Below, piece after piece: positions 35,471 to 57,530 of a stretch of DNA of 64,000 nt. The notes beneath the pieces are model-generated. The model did no database searches. It saw nothing but the letters and a program-made list of their open reading frames with translations, and was not told the DNA's origin. How positions within the stretch are numbered: the first letter of the stretch is position 1; every line of letters begins with the position of its first letter. Made by a program: the position numbers and the translations under genes. The stretch comes from Beaufortia kweichowensis (taxonomy: Eukaryota; Chordata; Actinopteri; Cypriniformes; Gastromyzontidae): contig CM032795.1 in the NCBI GenBank assembly GCA_019155185.1, positions 21,273,795 through 21,337,794 of the forward strand, given 5' to 3'.

Positions 35471-38400
35471 ATGGAGGATAAGCAGGAACCTGACAGACCC
35501 ACATGGAGCAGACAGATTGAGTTTACTCTGGCTGGGATCGGCTGTGCCGTGGGTTTGGGGAATATCTGGAGGTTTCCATACCTGTGCTACAGGAGCGGTG
35601 GAGGTGAGACGGATGAAATCATGAGATATTCTGTCTCATCACTTACAAAAATATGTAATATACGTGGTATGTGAAAAAGGTATAAAAAGAATTTTGCAGT
35701 GTCATGTAAAAAATTAAAAATGTCTTTAAATAAGGGATACAATCTGAGTTGAAACGTGCACATGTCTGTATGATTTCACCTTTAACACTGACATGTGAGA
35801 GATAATAAGAGTAAAAGTAAATCTGTGATACATGTGATGTGTGTGATGTCTTGTATATAGTCATGACACTGCAAACTTTCACTCTTATACTCTTTTCATT
35901 TATCTTTGACTGCTGCAAAGCTAGTTTCTAATCCACAATCTTTCATTAACATGTTTTTAAGAGACAACAAACTTTGTATGATTTCTGAGAATTAAAAAAC
36001 GCAAACCAGAAGCAATAATACCCAACAAAAGAAGAAGAGACGACTCTTAAAAGAACATAAAATAGTTATTTTAGTTTAATTTTCATGTGTTCATTTGCAT
36101 GCAATTGTCCATATGATAATATTTGTCGGACTAGACAGTGGTGTTATATGAGGTGCATGGTTTTACATTGTTCACAAACCATAATGATGTCTTATTTGTG
36201 AGTAAATCATTATTTTTAGTTTTTTCATTATTTATTCAGGCTAACTCGTCATTTCAAACTTGTGCATGACTCTTTATTATTATTAGTATTTTTATTATTA
36301 TATTGTTCATACAATAAAAGTTAATGGAGGTCAATGTTGTTTGACACCAACATTCTTCAGAATATCTTCTTTTGTGTTTGGGTTTGAAAAGACATGAGGG
36401 TGAATAAATGATTTTAAATGATCTCTTTAATTAATCAGTCACCATTAAAATGTTCCTTCATCGCTTAATTTCCCAATTCATTGCTCCGATGATGTGGTTG
36501 TTATTAATGTCATCAGGTGCGTTCCTCATACCTTACCTGCTCATGTTGGTTGTGTTGGGTATCCCGCTGTTGCACATGGAGCTGACGTTGGGTCAGTATC
36601 TCAGAAGAGGTCCTGTTCTGGCCCTGACCAAAGCCTGTCCCCTGTTGAAAGGTATCAGTCCTCTGCAAGATGTTTAAGACTCATATAATACATAGATACA
36701 TTATATATATTTATATTTTCCTCAGGTGTTGGCCTCGCAACGGTGGCTATCTCTTTCATCATGTGCACATATTATAATATAATAATCACGTGGGCGCTGT
36801 ACTACATGTTCAGCTCTTTTCGGAGTAAGCTGCCCTGGGAAAACTGCAACAACACGTGGAACACAGCAAACTGCACAGATCATGTGACCAACAACTCGTA
36901 TACATCCACCGCCAGCCAGCAGTTCTTCAAGTGCGTTCTCTCCACTTCTCTGCTGTAGTGATTCTTTAATTTTCTTTCACCAAACACTTTGGCTAATGTG
37001 TGATTTTCATGTTGTTTTAACTCAGACAGACTAACTTATTCCAACATTCAGTGAATTAATCACTTCTTGTAAAGTTGTCACAGTTGTGTTTGCATTGTGT
37101 TGTGTGATGTACTGACAGCAGTGGATGTGTTTCGATCAATGGATCAGTTTTAGGGTTCTGGAGAGGACCGGAGGTGTGGAGGAGACCGGATATCTGAGAT
37201 GGGAACTCTTTCTCCTGCTGTTGTTGGCCTGGATCCTCGTCTATCTCTGCATTTTTAAAGGAGTTAAATCCACTGGGAAGGTAAAATATCATCCATAAAT
37301 AAATACTGTGTCATCATTTATTCACCCTTGTGTCGATCAAAATCTGCAATCATACAATGGAAGTCAATGTGTGTCTATGTTGGTTGTTTATAAATCGTTT
37401 TTTAAAATATCTTCTTATGTGTTTCATAGAAGAAATGACATGAATAAATTATTAATTTTTATTTAGGATAACCTATTCCTTTATTTAATATAATCCCTGT
37501 CACATTCTATTGATTTCTGCAGATGTATTAATGTCAGCAATGTGTGTAATAATGTTTAGAAATAAGATGTTTACAGTTAAAATAAAGTCTACAAATTAAT
37601 CTTGTTTTTAGTGCCATTTATATTTTCACATTGTGATATTATTTGAATTTTTTAGCAAATGTTACTGTAATGCAGTAAAACAGAATGTGAGGTTTTCCCA
37701 GATGTTTTTGGTATATGATGAACTGATCTGGAAGAAAATAAGTAAATAAACTTTGAAATGTTTTGTGTGTGTGTCACAGGTTGTGTATTTCACTGCCCTG
37801 TTCCCATACGTGATTCTTTTGGCTCTGCTGATCAATAACGTTCAGTTGCCGGGAGCCATGGACGGCATCCGCTTCTTCATCGTTCCAGATTGGAACAAAC
37901 TGCTGGATGTGGAGGTCTGTACATTATTCTCATTAATACATTTTTATTTTGACATGAAAAGCATTCAGTGGCCTGTATGAGAAATGTATTGCTATAACAT
38001 GAAGTTTTTAACTGTGGATTTCAGGTTTGGGTTAATGCTGCTGCTCAGATTTTTAACTCCATCGGCATCGGCTTTGGTTCTTTGATGGCGATGGCTAGTT
38101 ACAACTCTTACAACAACAACATTCTAAAGTATTCATAATCGTATACAATATATTCCACATTTTAATATAACAACTAATTTCTTCTTTTCGGTGAAAATAT
38201 CTAAACATCTTTGACGAGATTATGCAACTGTAAGATAGTGGACTATATTGAATTAGGTTTATTTTTCTTTATGATTAAATCAACAAAAAATGAATTTAAA
38301 TTCCTAGTCATAAAATTTTGTCAATTGGGTCTCCAATTTTGTTCAAATCTGCTTTATTGTAGAGACACACTGGCCATTGCCATCACAAATTCAGCAACAA

Positions 38401-40917
38401 GTATCTTCGCAGGATTTGTCATTTTCTCTGCGTTTGGCTACATGTCTCATCTTCAGAATGTGCCAGTCAGTGAAATTGCAGTGGACGGTGAGTTTCAAAG
38501 CCTCTCCTCTATAATAATATACATCAAGTAACCTTTAATGTTTAGTGTTTAATATTTAGCAGCTGCTGTTGTTTGTAAATGTCTTCAGGTCCAGGTCTGG
38601 TGTTTGTGGTTTACCCACAAGCCTTTGCGACGATGCCCGTCGCTCCTCTGTGGGCTGTGCTGTTTTTCTTCATGCTCCTCTGTCTCGGATTGGACAGTCA
38701 GGTAACGTGACATCACTTCTTTTAATATAAGCCGTTTAGTCACTGTACTGCTGTCGTAATGAAACATTATTCAACATGTGTAGAAATGTTTGAAATACTT
38801 TTTCATGGAAGTTAAAGCTATTGCTCTGTCACGTATATGATGTTAAACTTTATCTCATGTTGATGTCTCAATCATTAACATTAGTAAATGCATTAGCTAA
38901 CATCAATAAGCGACGTATTTTTACAACCTTTACAATCTTTGTTATTGTTGGATAATAAAAATAAAAGAGTTTGTACATGTTATCACTGTAAAGAATAGGA
39001 TGTTATTGTGTTGTGTTCGTTTTCTGTGTGTTGTGTAGTTTGCTATGGTGGAGGTGATGGTGACCAGCATGTTGGACAGCTACAATAAACCCATCCTGAA
39101 GTATCTCAGACGGAAAGAGTTTCTTGTACTTGTAGTTTGCTGTGTGGCTTTTCTTCTGGGCATCCCTCATGTCATGCAGGTTAGTTTTGACATAATTTAG
39201 TGTCATTTATTGGTTTGCTTGTTTACCTGACTGTTTTTACTTTAATAATCTTGTGTGTTTGTTAAATATTCAGCACTCTAAAAAGTCCCTCAGATGCGTA
39301 AATCACACAGACAAAAATGTTACAATGTAAACTCAAGACAATGAAAAGTTAAATCAACAGATTTTCTCAGATCTGATGTCACTTTTCTGACATTAAGATT
39401 AGGCGGTTGGTGTCAAGGTGGTTTTAGTAGATGTATGAAGTCCTCGGGTGTTCACAGGTGTCCAATCTGAGTAACCACAGGTGTAGATCATCACATGAAG
39501 GCTTTATCTATTGCTTTATTTCAACATATAAAAGTTTTACTTAAAAAGTGTAATTGTGAATTTATTTCTAACTAAAGCACATTTTAAGTGTCCAAATATA
39601 TGTTGGAATTACTGTATATTTACACCCATCTTTAAAACATGTTTAACCTTGTCATTGTGTTTAAACTTTATGACAGTGTTTATGAATTATGACTTTATGA
39701 ATTATGACTCCTGATGATCTGTGATAATGTTGTTGTATGACAAGGCTCGTTTTTTCTCTTTAGGTTGGCATCTATGTGTTTCAGCTGATGGATCACTACA
39801 CGGCTATCGTTTCAATCATGTTTCTGGCATTTTTTGAGGTTTTTGGCGTCTGCTGGATATATGGTGAGACAATACTGATACATCAGCCCAAAATAACATG
39901 ATTATTGTTTACTTAGACCATAGTAAGTCAATACAATCCTAAAATTAAGATCTGCTAACATCATGCAACAGGTTTGTGTGAGAAATAATTTAAAGAAATA
40001 CACTCATCATTACGCACTGAAACAGTATTGTATGAAATATTGTGTCAGTGACATAAAGACAATACATGAAGACAAAAAGTTTTCACGTTATGTGATAAAA
40101 ACAGTGCATAAGGAATATGGGTGACTTTTATCCTTCGTTTGTAAAATAAATGAATGGAATTGGAATTTTGATAATTTGTTTTAACCATCTGCAGGTGTGA
40201 AGCGTTTGTCCAGTAATTTAGTAGAGATGACAGGTAAAGCCCCCAGTATTTTCTTCGTAGTCTGCTGGTGGATTATTTGTCCTGTACTGATCACCGTGAG
40301 TGATTTTATACTACTTCTAATATAAAGGGCAATTATGCTTTTTTTTTTTCCCTTTATAATTTAGAGACTTGGGCACTCATTACTGGAGCACTTCAAAATG
40401 TTTGTATTATAATCAACAAATAAATTTTTGTATTTGTTACGGTTCTGCAGGTGATCCTGGTGTTCTCAGTGATTCAGTTTAAACCAGCCCGTTATGAGAG
40501 TTATGAATACCCAGCGTGGGCTCAAGGGGTCGGCTGGATGATCGCTTTGGCTTCCATCATCTGGATTCCCCTCGCAGCCGTGCACACGCTCTGGGTTCTG
40601 CCTGGTTCTTTTACTCAGGTGAACTTTATTAACAATCTGAATGTGTACATGCACATTTCATTTCCCAAATAAAGATTTCTATATTATAATATATTTATAT
40701 TGGGAAGAGTGTGTTTTAGCTACTAACTGGTCAAGTTTTTCATTAAATAAATTTTCTATTCTACCTTTTATTTCAGAAACTAATAAAGTCCATCACACCG
40801 TTTTCTCTGGATGATGTATCTGAGAGCCCATACGACCAGCAGAAGGTTGGAGATTTGGAGGTGATCAGTGCAACTGTACCTCCACCTGTAAAAGACACGA
40901 TCCAGACTAACCTATGA
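35471..40917 (+). CDS. SLC6-family Na+/Cl--coupled transporter
   Basis: Twelve-pass plasma-membrane symporter of the neurotransmitter/amino-acid/osmolyte family. Exons: 35471-35603, 36517-36651, 36726-36930, 37154-37280, 37780-37914, 38025-38128, 38363-38487, 38589-38701, 39039-39179, 39764-39863, 40195-40295, 40451-40618, 40777-40917; all phases agree, giving 575 residues. TM1 carries GLGNIWRFPY (N31 at the sodium site) then GGGAFLIPY. TM3 has CTYYNIIITWALYY, including the tyrosine of the substrate site. The loop after TM3 is short with a Cys pair and three N-glycosylation sequons (NNT, NCT, NNS). TM6 has ASYNSYNNN and TM8 GLDSQFAMVE. TM1 has a cysteine (GCAVG) where GABA and proline carriers have tyrosine (GYA(I/V)G). 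Best resemblance is to the GABA/taurine/creatine and SLC6A14 clades; possibly the fish-specific slc6a22 group, but the substrate cannot be assigned. Polyadenylation signal near 41134. Confidence 0.92.
37306..37483 (+). mobile_element. Cyprinid miniature DNA element (transporter intron 4)
   Basis: Fold-back copy of the same family as 5720-5995. The left part reads TCATCATTTATTCACCCTTG and the right end TAGGATAACCTATTCCTTTA, decayed from GGTGAACTATCCCTTTAA. A reverse-oriented fragment of this family sits at 36310-36432 in intron 1. Confidence 0.6.
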
Positions 40918-42965
40918 ACTATTAACCTGCCATGAAGCTTCCTGATCTTCTTCAGAACTGTGGACATAAGCTAAGAATTATTTATAGCATCACTGAAGTG
41001 AACTTAAATAACAAAGCCTTACTTTATTTTACAGAATCTTTAATTGGGACGTCATGTGTTGATCAGTAAAAACAAATTCAAGAATCATCATTTTACACGT
41101 CTTCTGTTGTACAGTCATAGCCAAAGATAAAGAAATAAAACAACATTAAATTCACTCATTTATTCTCATCTGTTGATTATTTTATCTCAAGGTATTAACT
41201 TTTATAAGGGTGTGATGATTTAACAACAGTCCAACATGAGATAACACACCGTCAGGGTCCAAACAGTGACCTTTACCCCCAAACACACACTTTACAGTTA
41301 ATTGTTTCTTGTTTTGTATTTATCTTCAGGTTTTTTAAGCGTTTCAAGCTCGCATTCATGCTATTTCATTATCAATTCATGCTGAAAATATACAAACCAA
41401 ACACCGTTAACATTGGCTAAAGTCCATATTGATTTATACATTATAACAGAGAGGTACACTTCATAATGCTTCCAGGTTTAGACTTCACTTGTGTTTACAC
41501 CCTATAGTACATTTCTGACCAAAGTCCAAGTGACATCTTTAGGTCACAATTGACCCCAAAATATAAAGGAAACACAAATAGTTTTCACACATATATTTGT
41601 GTTGTGATATTATTTCAGAAGTAAATTTATCTCATAATCTTATGCATGAAGACATTTTACTTTTGGGTTTTTGCCATTATTCTTAAAAGTCTGTTTAATT
41701 ACTATAATGTATTGGATTACAATTGTCTCCTAATATTTGTAGGTCGCTTTGGATAAAAGCGTCAGCTAAATGCCTAAATGTAAATGTAAATGGATTAAAC
41801 ATATTGTAATACAATTAAATTTATTTTAAAGCATGAATTTATAAGAATAATAAGCATAAATGTGGTACAACAACAGTACAGTACTACTCTTATGTAGAAA
41901 TAATTCACAATTTAAATAATATCAATCAATTACACGATGCAAAAATACTAATGACTTTAGAAAGAATTTTCTTTATGCAAAATACTTCTTCTGATTTTGG
42001 GATGAAATGTGACCTGGACGTATTCTTGACAGGCTTTGCCAAATTGAAAAATTAAATGCAATGCATTGTACATCATTTAATCTTTTGGTAAAATTACAGG
42101 TATATTACTTTCCTAAATATAAAACAAAAGCACGTGATGACTTTTGGGTTCAAATAGAAACTGACAAAGGAAATCAACTCTTATATTCCTGGGTGTAAAG
42201 TGATTATATTAATAATTATTATAATAATTATTTATTATTAATCATCACCATGTTTAATCAGCAAGAACAGATTATATCAAGTATTATTTCTTTCAAGTGC
42301 TCAATACAGTGTTTCAAGAACATTTTCCCATGAAAAAGTCAGTGTTTTACCTTTCCAACATGAAGGTTTCTGTATGATTTCCAGTGTGTGGCAGCGGATT
42401 CATATGATGAAATGATGTGCATGTTGTGAACACGTTTAAATGAAGGCATGATACAGAAACTAAACATGATGAGTTCAAGTTAAAATAAAATTCAAGTTAA
42501 AATTATAGTAATTAACAACACCAGCCATTAACAATATTGTTGGTTTTTGTCACACTTTCAAACAGAAATATGACCTATTAAAATAAAAAATTGTGCAATT
42601 TATGGCATGTTCCTCTGGTGTACACGGTCACACAGACCGTCTCTTCTTTCTGTTCCAGCGTTTGTTTCTAAAAATTTCCCCTTATTTGTTTGAACCAGCA
42701 GCAGATGTGTTTAGATCTGTATGTTTGAAGGATTTCAGAGGTGATTTGGCTCTCTGGCTCACCTCAGACTCCCCTGAAGCTCAGACAGTTTCTTCAGGTC
42801 ATCACATCTCTCTCAGATTTCATCCCAATCTGAATCCCAAACCAATTCCCTGAATCACAGTTCTTTAAAACGATGCTATACATATGTTCACCAGCAGGTG
42901 ACGCAGTCTTCACTCGTGTTAAACCTGCTTTCACACTGCAAGACTTCATGTTCTGGGATCTGCTT
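40918..42965. other. Intergenic region between the SLC6 gene and dhrs11
   Basis: Convergent gap holding both 3' UTRs. A forward SINE tail (GTCGCTTTGGATAAAAGCGT) is at 41743-41800. Frames near 42593-42853 have no family features. CACCAGCAGGTGACGCAG at about 42889 resembles a CTCF core. No RNA gene seen. Confidence 0.45.
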
Positions 42966-52439
<9,474 letters not shown>

Positions 52440-53998
52440 CATCAGCAGATATAATGTATCACGATCACAGCGACGGACTGTTACAATGTATCGCAAGCGC
52501 CGCCACTGATACTTTGTTACGGCGCGATAATATCTCTGATGCAGAATATCAATCCTGTAAGTGAGTGAACGCGGTCAGGGCGGGAACAGATCGTGTCAAA
52601 CCCTCCCAGATTGTGTACTGCTGACACCCAGGAACACATCCACACGCCCGGATCCAATCCCCGCCGCGCCCGCGATTAAATATTAACGGTGGAGGACACG
52701 GATGAGCTTTGGGTTGCTGTCGCCGCCCGCGCGCGTTTCCCCAAAAGACTCCCTCACACCTCTTAGGAAAATGAACAATGGTTTTATTACAATAACTATG
52801 ATGTTTGTAATAAAACCACATCAACCACACATTTACTATGGCCTCACTTTAATAACCATAGCTTAACCATGGTATTTGTAGTGGAACTATAGTAATACAA
52901 ATAATCAATCAGACAAATGATCCATTTAATTTTCTTAACACACACACACACACACACACACGTGCAGATTTAATAACATTTTACTTTTAATGTCAAAACA
53001 CTTCAGATTACACTATTAAAGGTGTGTATTTTAAAAATAGATTGTTTTTCGTAATTTTGGCTACTAAACAGTGAGTGGATCATGTCTATAGTCATTGATA
53101 TCAACTCGGAAACTGACTTCATATATCTTATAAAGAGTCGGTTCAGACAAATTCTAAAGTCATCTTCGATAATCGAAACATTTTAAGTTTGTTTTATTTT
53201 CCAAGTACATTTTGGTACCATTTAATAGCATTAATTTAATTAAAATAAGTAATTTAATGCAGACTGATTTACAGTACAGTATACTGTATACAGAACGCGC
53301 CATCTAGTGGATGCCTTTAATCATCCAGAATATAATCAGTGATAGTTAAAAGGTCTTTAGATATACAATTTTTAAATAGCTATGTTTAATAACAAGACTG
53401 ACTTGAAGTCTCCAAACACAAGGTTGAATTTATAACACACACACAGAAAATGGAGAAAAGTTGATGCATATTAATAAATATTCTTTATTATGTAAATTTT
53501 GCACATTACATCCAAACGTCTTTATAAATGGATGTTTTATTTTTCTGTAAAATCTTTTTTATATCTGTACACGCTTATTGGTACAATATTTTCCACTAAA
53601 ATTGTCACAGTCAGGGAAACGATTTAGGGAAGAAAACAGACAAAGAAATGTGTTACAAACAATACATTAAGACTACCACCATCTAACCCTACAGTCAAGG
53701 CCTGTTCAATTTAATTACTGTGTTCCTAACAACCTGCTTCCTAATCCACATGTCACAAGAGAAAGAAAACTAAGTCAGCTGTGATTGTTTGAGGAGGATT
53801 TGGAGTGAGAGAGGAGGTGCTAAAAGACGTTTCCCAACAAATACGAACGTCATCAGATTTGACACCCAAATACAGCGCTGAATTATTTTACCCGATTCAA
53901 TTTCCCAATCCATGCTTTGGAAAAACAGTGACAACGCAGTGATGGTCATGAGTGTTTTATGGACTATAAAAATAAGTGTGAGTTAGTGTACGTAAGGT
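52440..53998. other. dhrs11 promoter side and ggnbp2 3' UTR
   Basis: The part from 52440 to about 52760 is GC-rich with several CpGs (CGCCGCGCCCGCG and GCCGCCCGCGCGCG) and is the likely dhrs11 promoter. Then come fold-back repeats of the GGTTTTATTACA family (52778-52900) and an (AC)n run at 52941-52961. Reverse-oriented GCGCCATCTAGTGG at 53297-53310 is a good CTCF-type core. The remainder up to 53998 is AT-rich and probably ggnbp2 3' UTR. Confidence 0.5.
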
Positions 53999-56900
53999 CT
54001 AGTTGACGCTGGTGGTGGATAGCCACTCTCCAGTGCACACGCTGGAGCGGCAGTATTTGGTGAAGCGATCTTTAAGGCCCTGTCTGTACTGGTCTCGTGT
54101 GCGGTAGAAGGACTTGTTGTTTTCTACAAATGACTGGATCTCATCTTGTGTCAGACAGTTCTCATCATCTGAGGTCACTTCAGATTCATTCTGTTTACAA
54201 AGAAATGACAAAATAAACCACGAATCTACTAAACATCTGAACTAATTCACAAAACCGAGGCAACTTTAACTCACCAGTAACTCCATCAAGCTCTTGGCAC
54301 TGTTGTCGGCATGCCCACAGGTGTCAGGTATGAGAGGTCGAGTGTGCGAGTGTCTTCCACCGCTCACTGACGATGAGCAGGAGCAGGAGGCGTCTTTGCT
54401 GTGGCACAGATGTGATGAAGAGGAAGACTCGTGGACACCAGCAGATCCAGAACCTCTCCTGCTGTCTGACATGCAGCTCTCTTTCACTTTAGATCCCTAA
54501 CAGAGATGGGAACAGATCACAGCATCAGTGCCAACTGCTCATTTAAAAAAAAAAAAAATATCAACAGACAATCAGTCACACTGAAGCATAAGTTAAATGG
54601 CTTTCACTGGGAGTATGGGGAAGTTTACTTACATGTTCACTCCTGCACAGTGAGCCCTTTGTTTTTCTTTTCTTCTTTTTGTTTTTGCTCTTTGTGTTTT
54701 CCTCTGAGTTGGCCCAGCACTCTACACAGCTGTCCACAGCGTCCTCCTCCTTCTCCTCTGAGCAACGGTGAACACAGGAATATTCACCTGGAGGAAAAAT
54801 AATCATTATCAATCCCTTCACAGACTGTATGATGCATGGCTTACTGTAAGTTGCAAGCACAGAAGATTTCTTTATGTGTACCTGTTTCATCATGGTTACA
54901 CATGCCATCAGTGCAGGCCACATCCGAGCCTTCCCTAGAGCCCGTCTCACTGCCCTCCATACTGGAACAGTAGCCACAGTCGCTGCCGTTACTGCGGGGC
55001 AACATCGCTGCAAACACACACCAATCAGATCACAGTTATAGATTCAATGCTTGCTGGGTATTCATTATTTCGATGCTAAGGATCATTTTTATGCCTCTCT
55101 CCTCAAACGCATGCTACCCTTACCTTTCTTGATTTTGGGAGAATGCAGGACAGAAGCAGCAGGGCATGTGCAAGAAGACAGCTCACTGGAGATGATGACC
55201 TCCACGCTGCTCACAGACTCCTCTCCACTGCCACATGACTTACAACCTCCATCCACAGACTCTGATGAACCCTGAGAGACACACACAGATAACGTATTAC
55301 ATGTAGGAATGTAAAACTTGTAACCAAGACTTGAGTTCAGGCAATGTCAAAAGGTGATGTATCGTGTTAATTCATTTCCATAGACAGGTTACAACAGAAG
55401 TGAATGCACTGATTGTAGAGAAGATATAAACAGATTACATTGGCCTTTACCTCATCAAGACTTTTGTCTTTTTCCTCCTCAGCCTCTTGTTCAGTCATGT
55501 CAAAGCCACACTTGTTTTTACGTCTGTTCTTGCGTTTTTGCCTCTTCTTCTCCTGCTTGAGTTCTTTCGCTCTCTCCTCCTCTGAGAGCTCCTCACAGAG
55601 CTGTTCCAGTCTGCTGATACCCTGAACCCGCTCCACAGTCATCTAAACACACACACACACACATCTGTTAGTGTCTGACAAGAGCTGCAATCAACATACT
55701 CTTCTTGGTTATCAGTATGTGTGTTGCTGGAAAATTGATCTTGATTTAAAAGGTCAAGAACTCTACTGTTTAAAGGGGCAGTACAAACATGTGTAAGACA
55801 GAATAAAACAGTAGCTTGGCAGCGGTTTGCATTAAGAATAAATGAATGACAGCTTCATCACCTCAAAGCTTTTGCGGAGCGCGTCAATACCCAGATAAAA
55901 GAGCATCTGCCACGTCTGCTCCTCTGCCCGCAGTTTCTGCCAGATCCTGTGCAACCGCTCGTACAGGTGGATGCCCAGACACGTCAGAACCTCCTCCTGA
56001 GCGATGTCCATGGTCTTTGCATGTCTCTCCCGCCGCCTGTAAATCCATATGTGAATCAGTCAGGTACAATACTTGGGTTTAAACATCATTACATAATTCC
56101 AACTGCAGACTGGATCACTCACTCGTAACCCCCTGCGAACTCTGGTTCTGCTCGGCCCAGTAAGTGAGCGATGAAGTCGGTCTCACAGCAGACGTGGATG
56201 TGGCGCTCGTGGGGACAGCAGCGTAAACCCTCGTACAGGGCGGCACAGTAACCTTTCTCTTTAGTGCAGTCAAGATCTCCCACCAGGATGTTGTACGCTC
56301 TCAAAACCTTGTTCTTACAGTCGGTACAGAACCTGAGGAAGCAAACGACAGAGAAAGAACGTCAGCAACAAGTTTCAAAAAATAACTGGTCATCAAATCA
56401 AACCAATATCTCTCACCTGTGTTTGCGCAGGTATGTTTCCAGAGTCTCCAGCAGAGAAGCGCTATCGATCAAAACCACCTCATCACGACAGTCCTGTGAC
56501 ATCAGCTCCCACACGTCCATCCAACTGCCCCTGTGCAACAGTAATCACGCTTACTAAACACCAGTTATCCTAGTCAAAAGGTTTCATACGCTTATTATAC
56601 CTCTACAGATCTCACAAAGCAAGAGATTGAATCAGTGACTCACCCTAAAGGTTTGGGTTTGTGCGTGTCTAAAGAGTGCAGCTGACAGCGTTTGTTCTTT
56701 TTACTCTTGGGAATAGCATCGATTACGCCATTTAACTTTGACCTAAAACAAACACAGACATTAGTGCTCATTTAATAAATTCAAAAACTGTAAAACTAAA
56801 TGAAAAAAAAAAAAAAAAAAACATTTCTTTTTTTCTTTTATTAGGTTGTTAAATGTTAAAAAGTCCCATACCCATGAACATAAAAAAGTGCGTAGAGTTT

Positions 56901-57530
56901 CCTGGGGTCTGTGAGGCACGCCCGCATCACTGACAGCACTCCAGAAGATCCCACGGTGAGAGGTTCTAGGGCAAAGTGTCCAGAGTCTGTGAGCTGAGAA
57001 AAGAGACGCTCCACGCTGCGCCGACAGCCCACGCACGGCACAGACTGAGCCAGAGCGCTGAACACCTCTCGAGACATTACCATCAATGCCATGTTCAGAT
57101 CTTGCTGTTTCAACAGTCTGTGATGCTGGTGGAGAAACCACAGGTAGAAAAGTCACACAAGACACCAGCAATATGTGTCTGACACTCAGCTAGAAGAAAA
57201 ACAGATCTCCAACAAAGCCCATGAAAGTAAACAATGTTCTTTCATTATTTACCTCGATAAACCTTTTCATTTGCGAGGTGTTGATCTGATGGCTGTCCAA
57301 CTCCAAGACACTGTCTGGGAATTCCATCACCATCTATAACATTAGCATGCATATATCATTTCAGTATAACAGCACATCACTTCTAGTATAGCCTTTAGGG
57401 AGAAAAACCAAATGTAATGAATATGAAATGATTTTACCGTGAGCGTGTCATCGATGTACAGGGGGATCTGACGTGCAAGGAAAAGATAGTCCTCTTCTCC
57501 ATCCCTGCAGACAGCCACCAAACGTGCCAT
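53999..57530 (-). CDS. ggnbp2: Gametogenetin-binding protein 2 (ZNF403)
   Basis: Nuclear/cytoplasmic cysteine-rich protein needed for gametogenesis and placental development in mice; biochemical activity not settled. Thirteen exons on the minus strand: 57530-57438, 57333-57253, 57125-56872, 56742-56644, 56530-56417, 56332-56123, 56036-55862, 55642-55451, 55271-55124, 55007-54882, 54787-54633, 54496-54275, 54190-53999; all in phase, 686 residues (human 697). Start MARLVAVCRDGEED matches the family. Conserved blocks: VPCVGCRRSVERLFSQL, KNKRCQLHSLDTHKPKPLGG, CCPHERHIHVCCETDFIAHL, AEPEFAGGYERRERHAK, VQGISRLEQLCEEL, basic KKRQKRKNRRKNK (possible nuclear signal), VECWANSEEN and the C-terminal DEIQSF with DQYRQ. 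The exon 6 donor is GA|GTGAGT, which adds YE after FAGG relative to human. A 5' noncoding exon probably lies near 58700. Confidence 0.95.

Noticed and set aside
42593..42853. 86-residue plus-strand frame downstream of dhrs11
   Set aside because: No domain or splice context, no similarity I recognise; lies in the likely dhrs11 3' UTR, antisense.
52549..52830. 93-residue minus-strand frame over the GC-rich dhrs11 upstream region
   Set aside because: High GC lengthens random frames; the composition is arbitrary and it overlaps the likely promoter.
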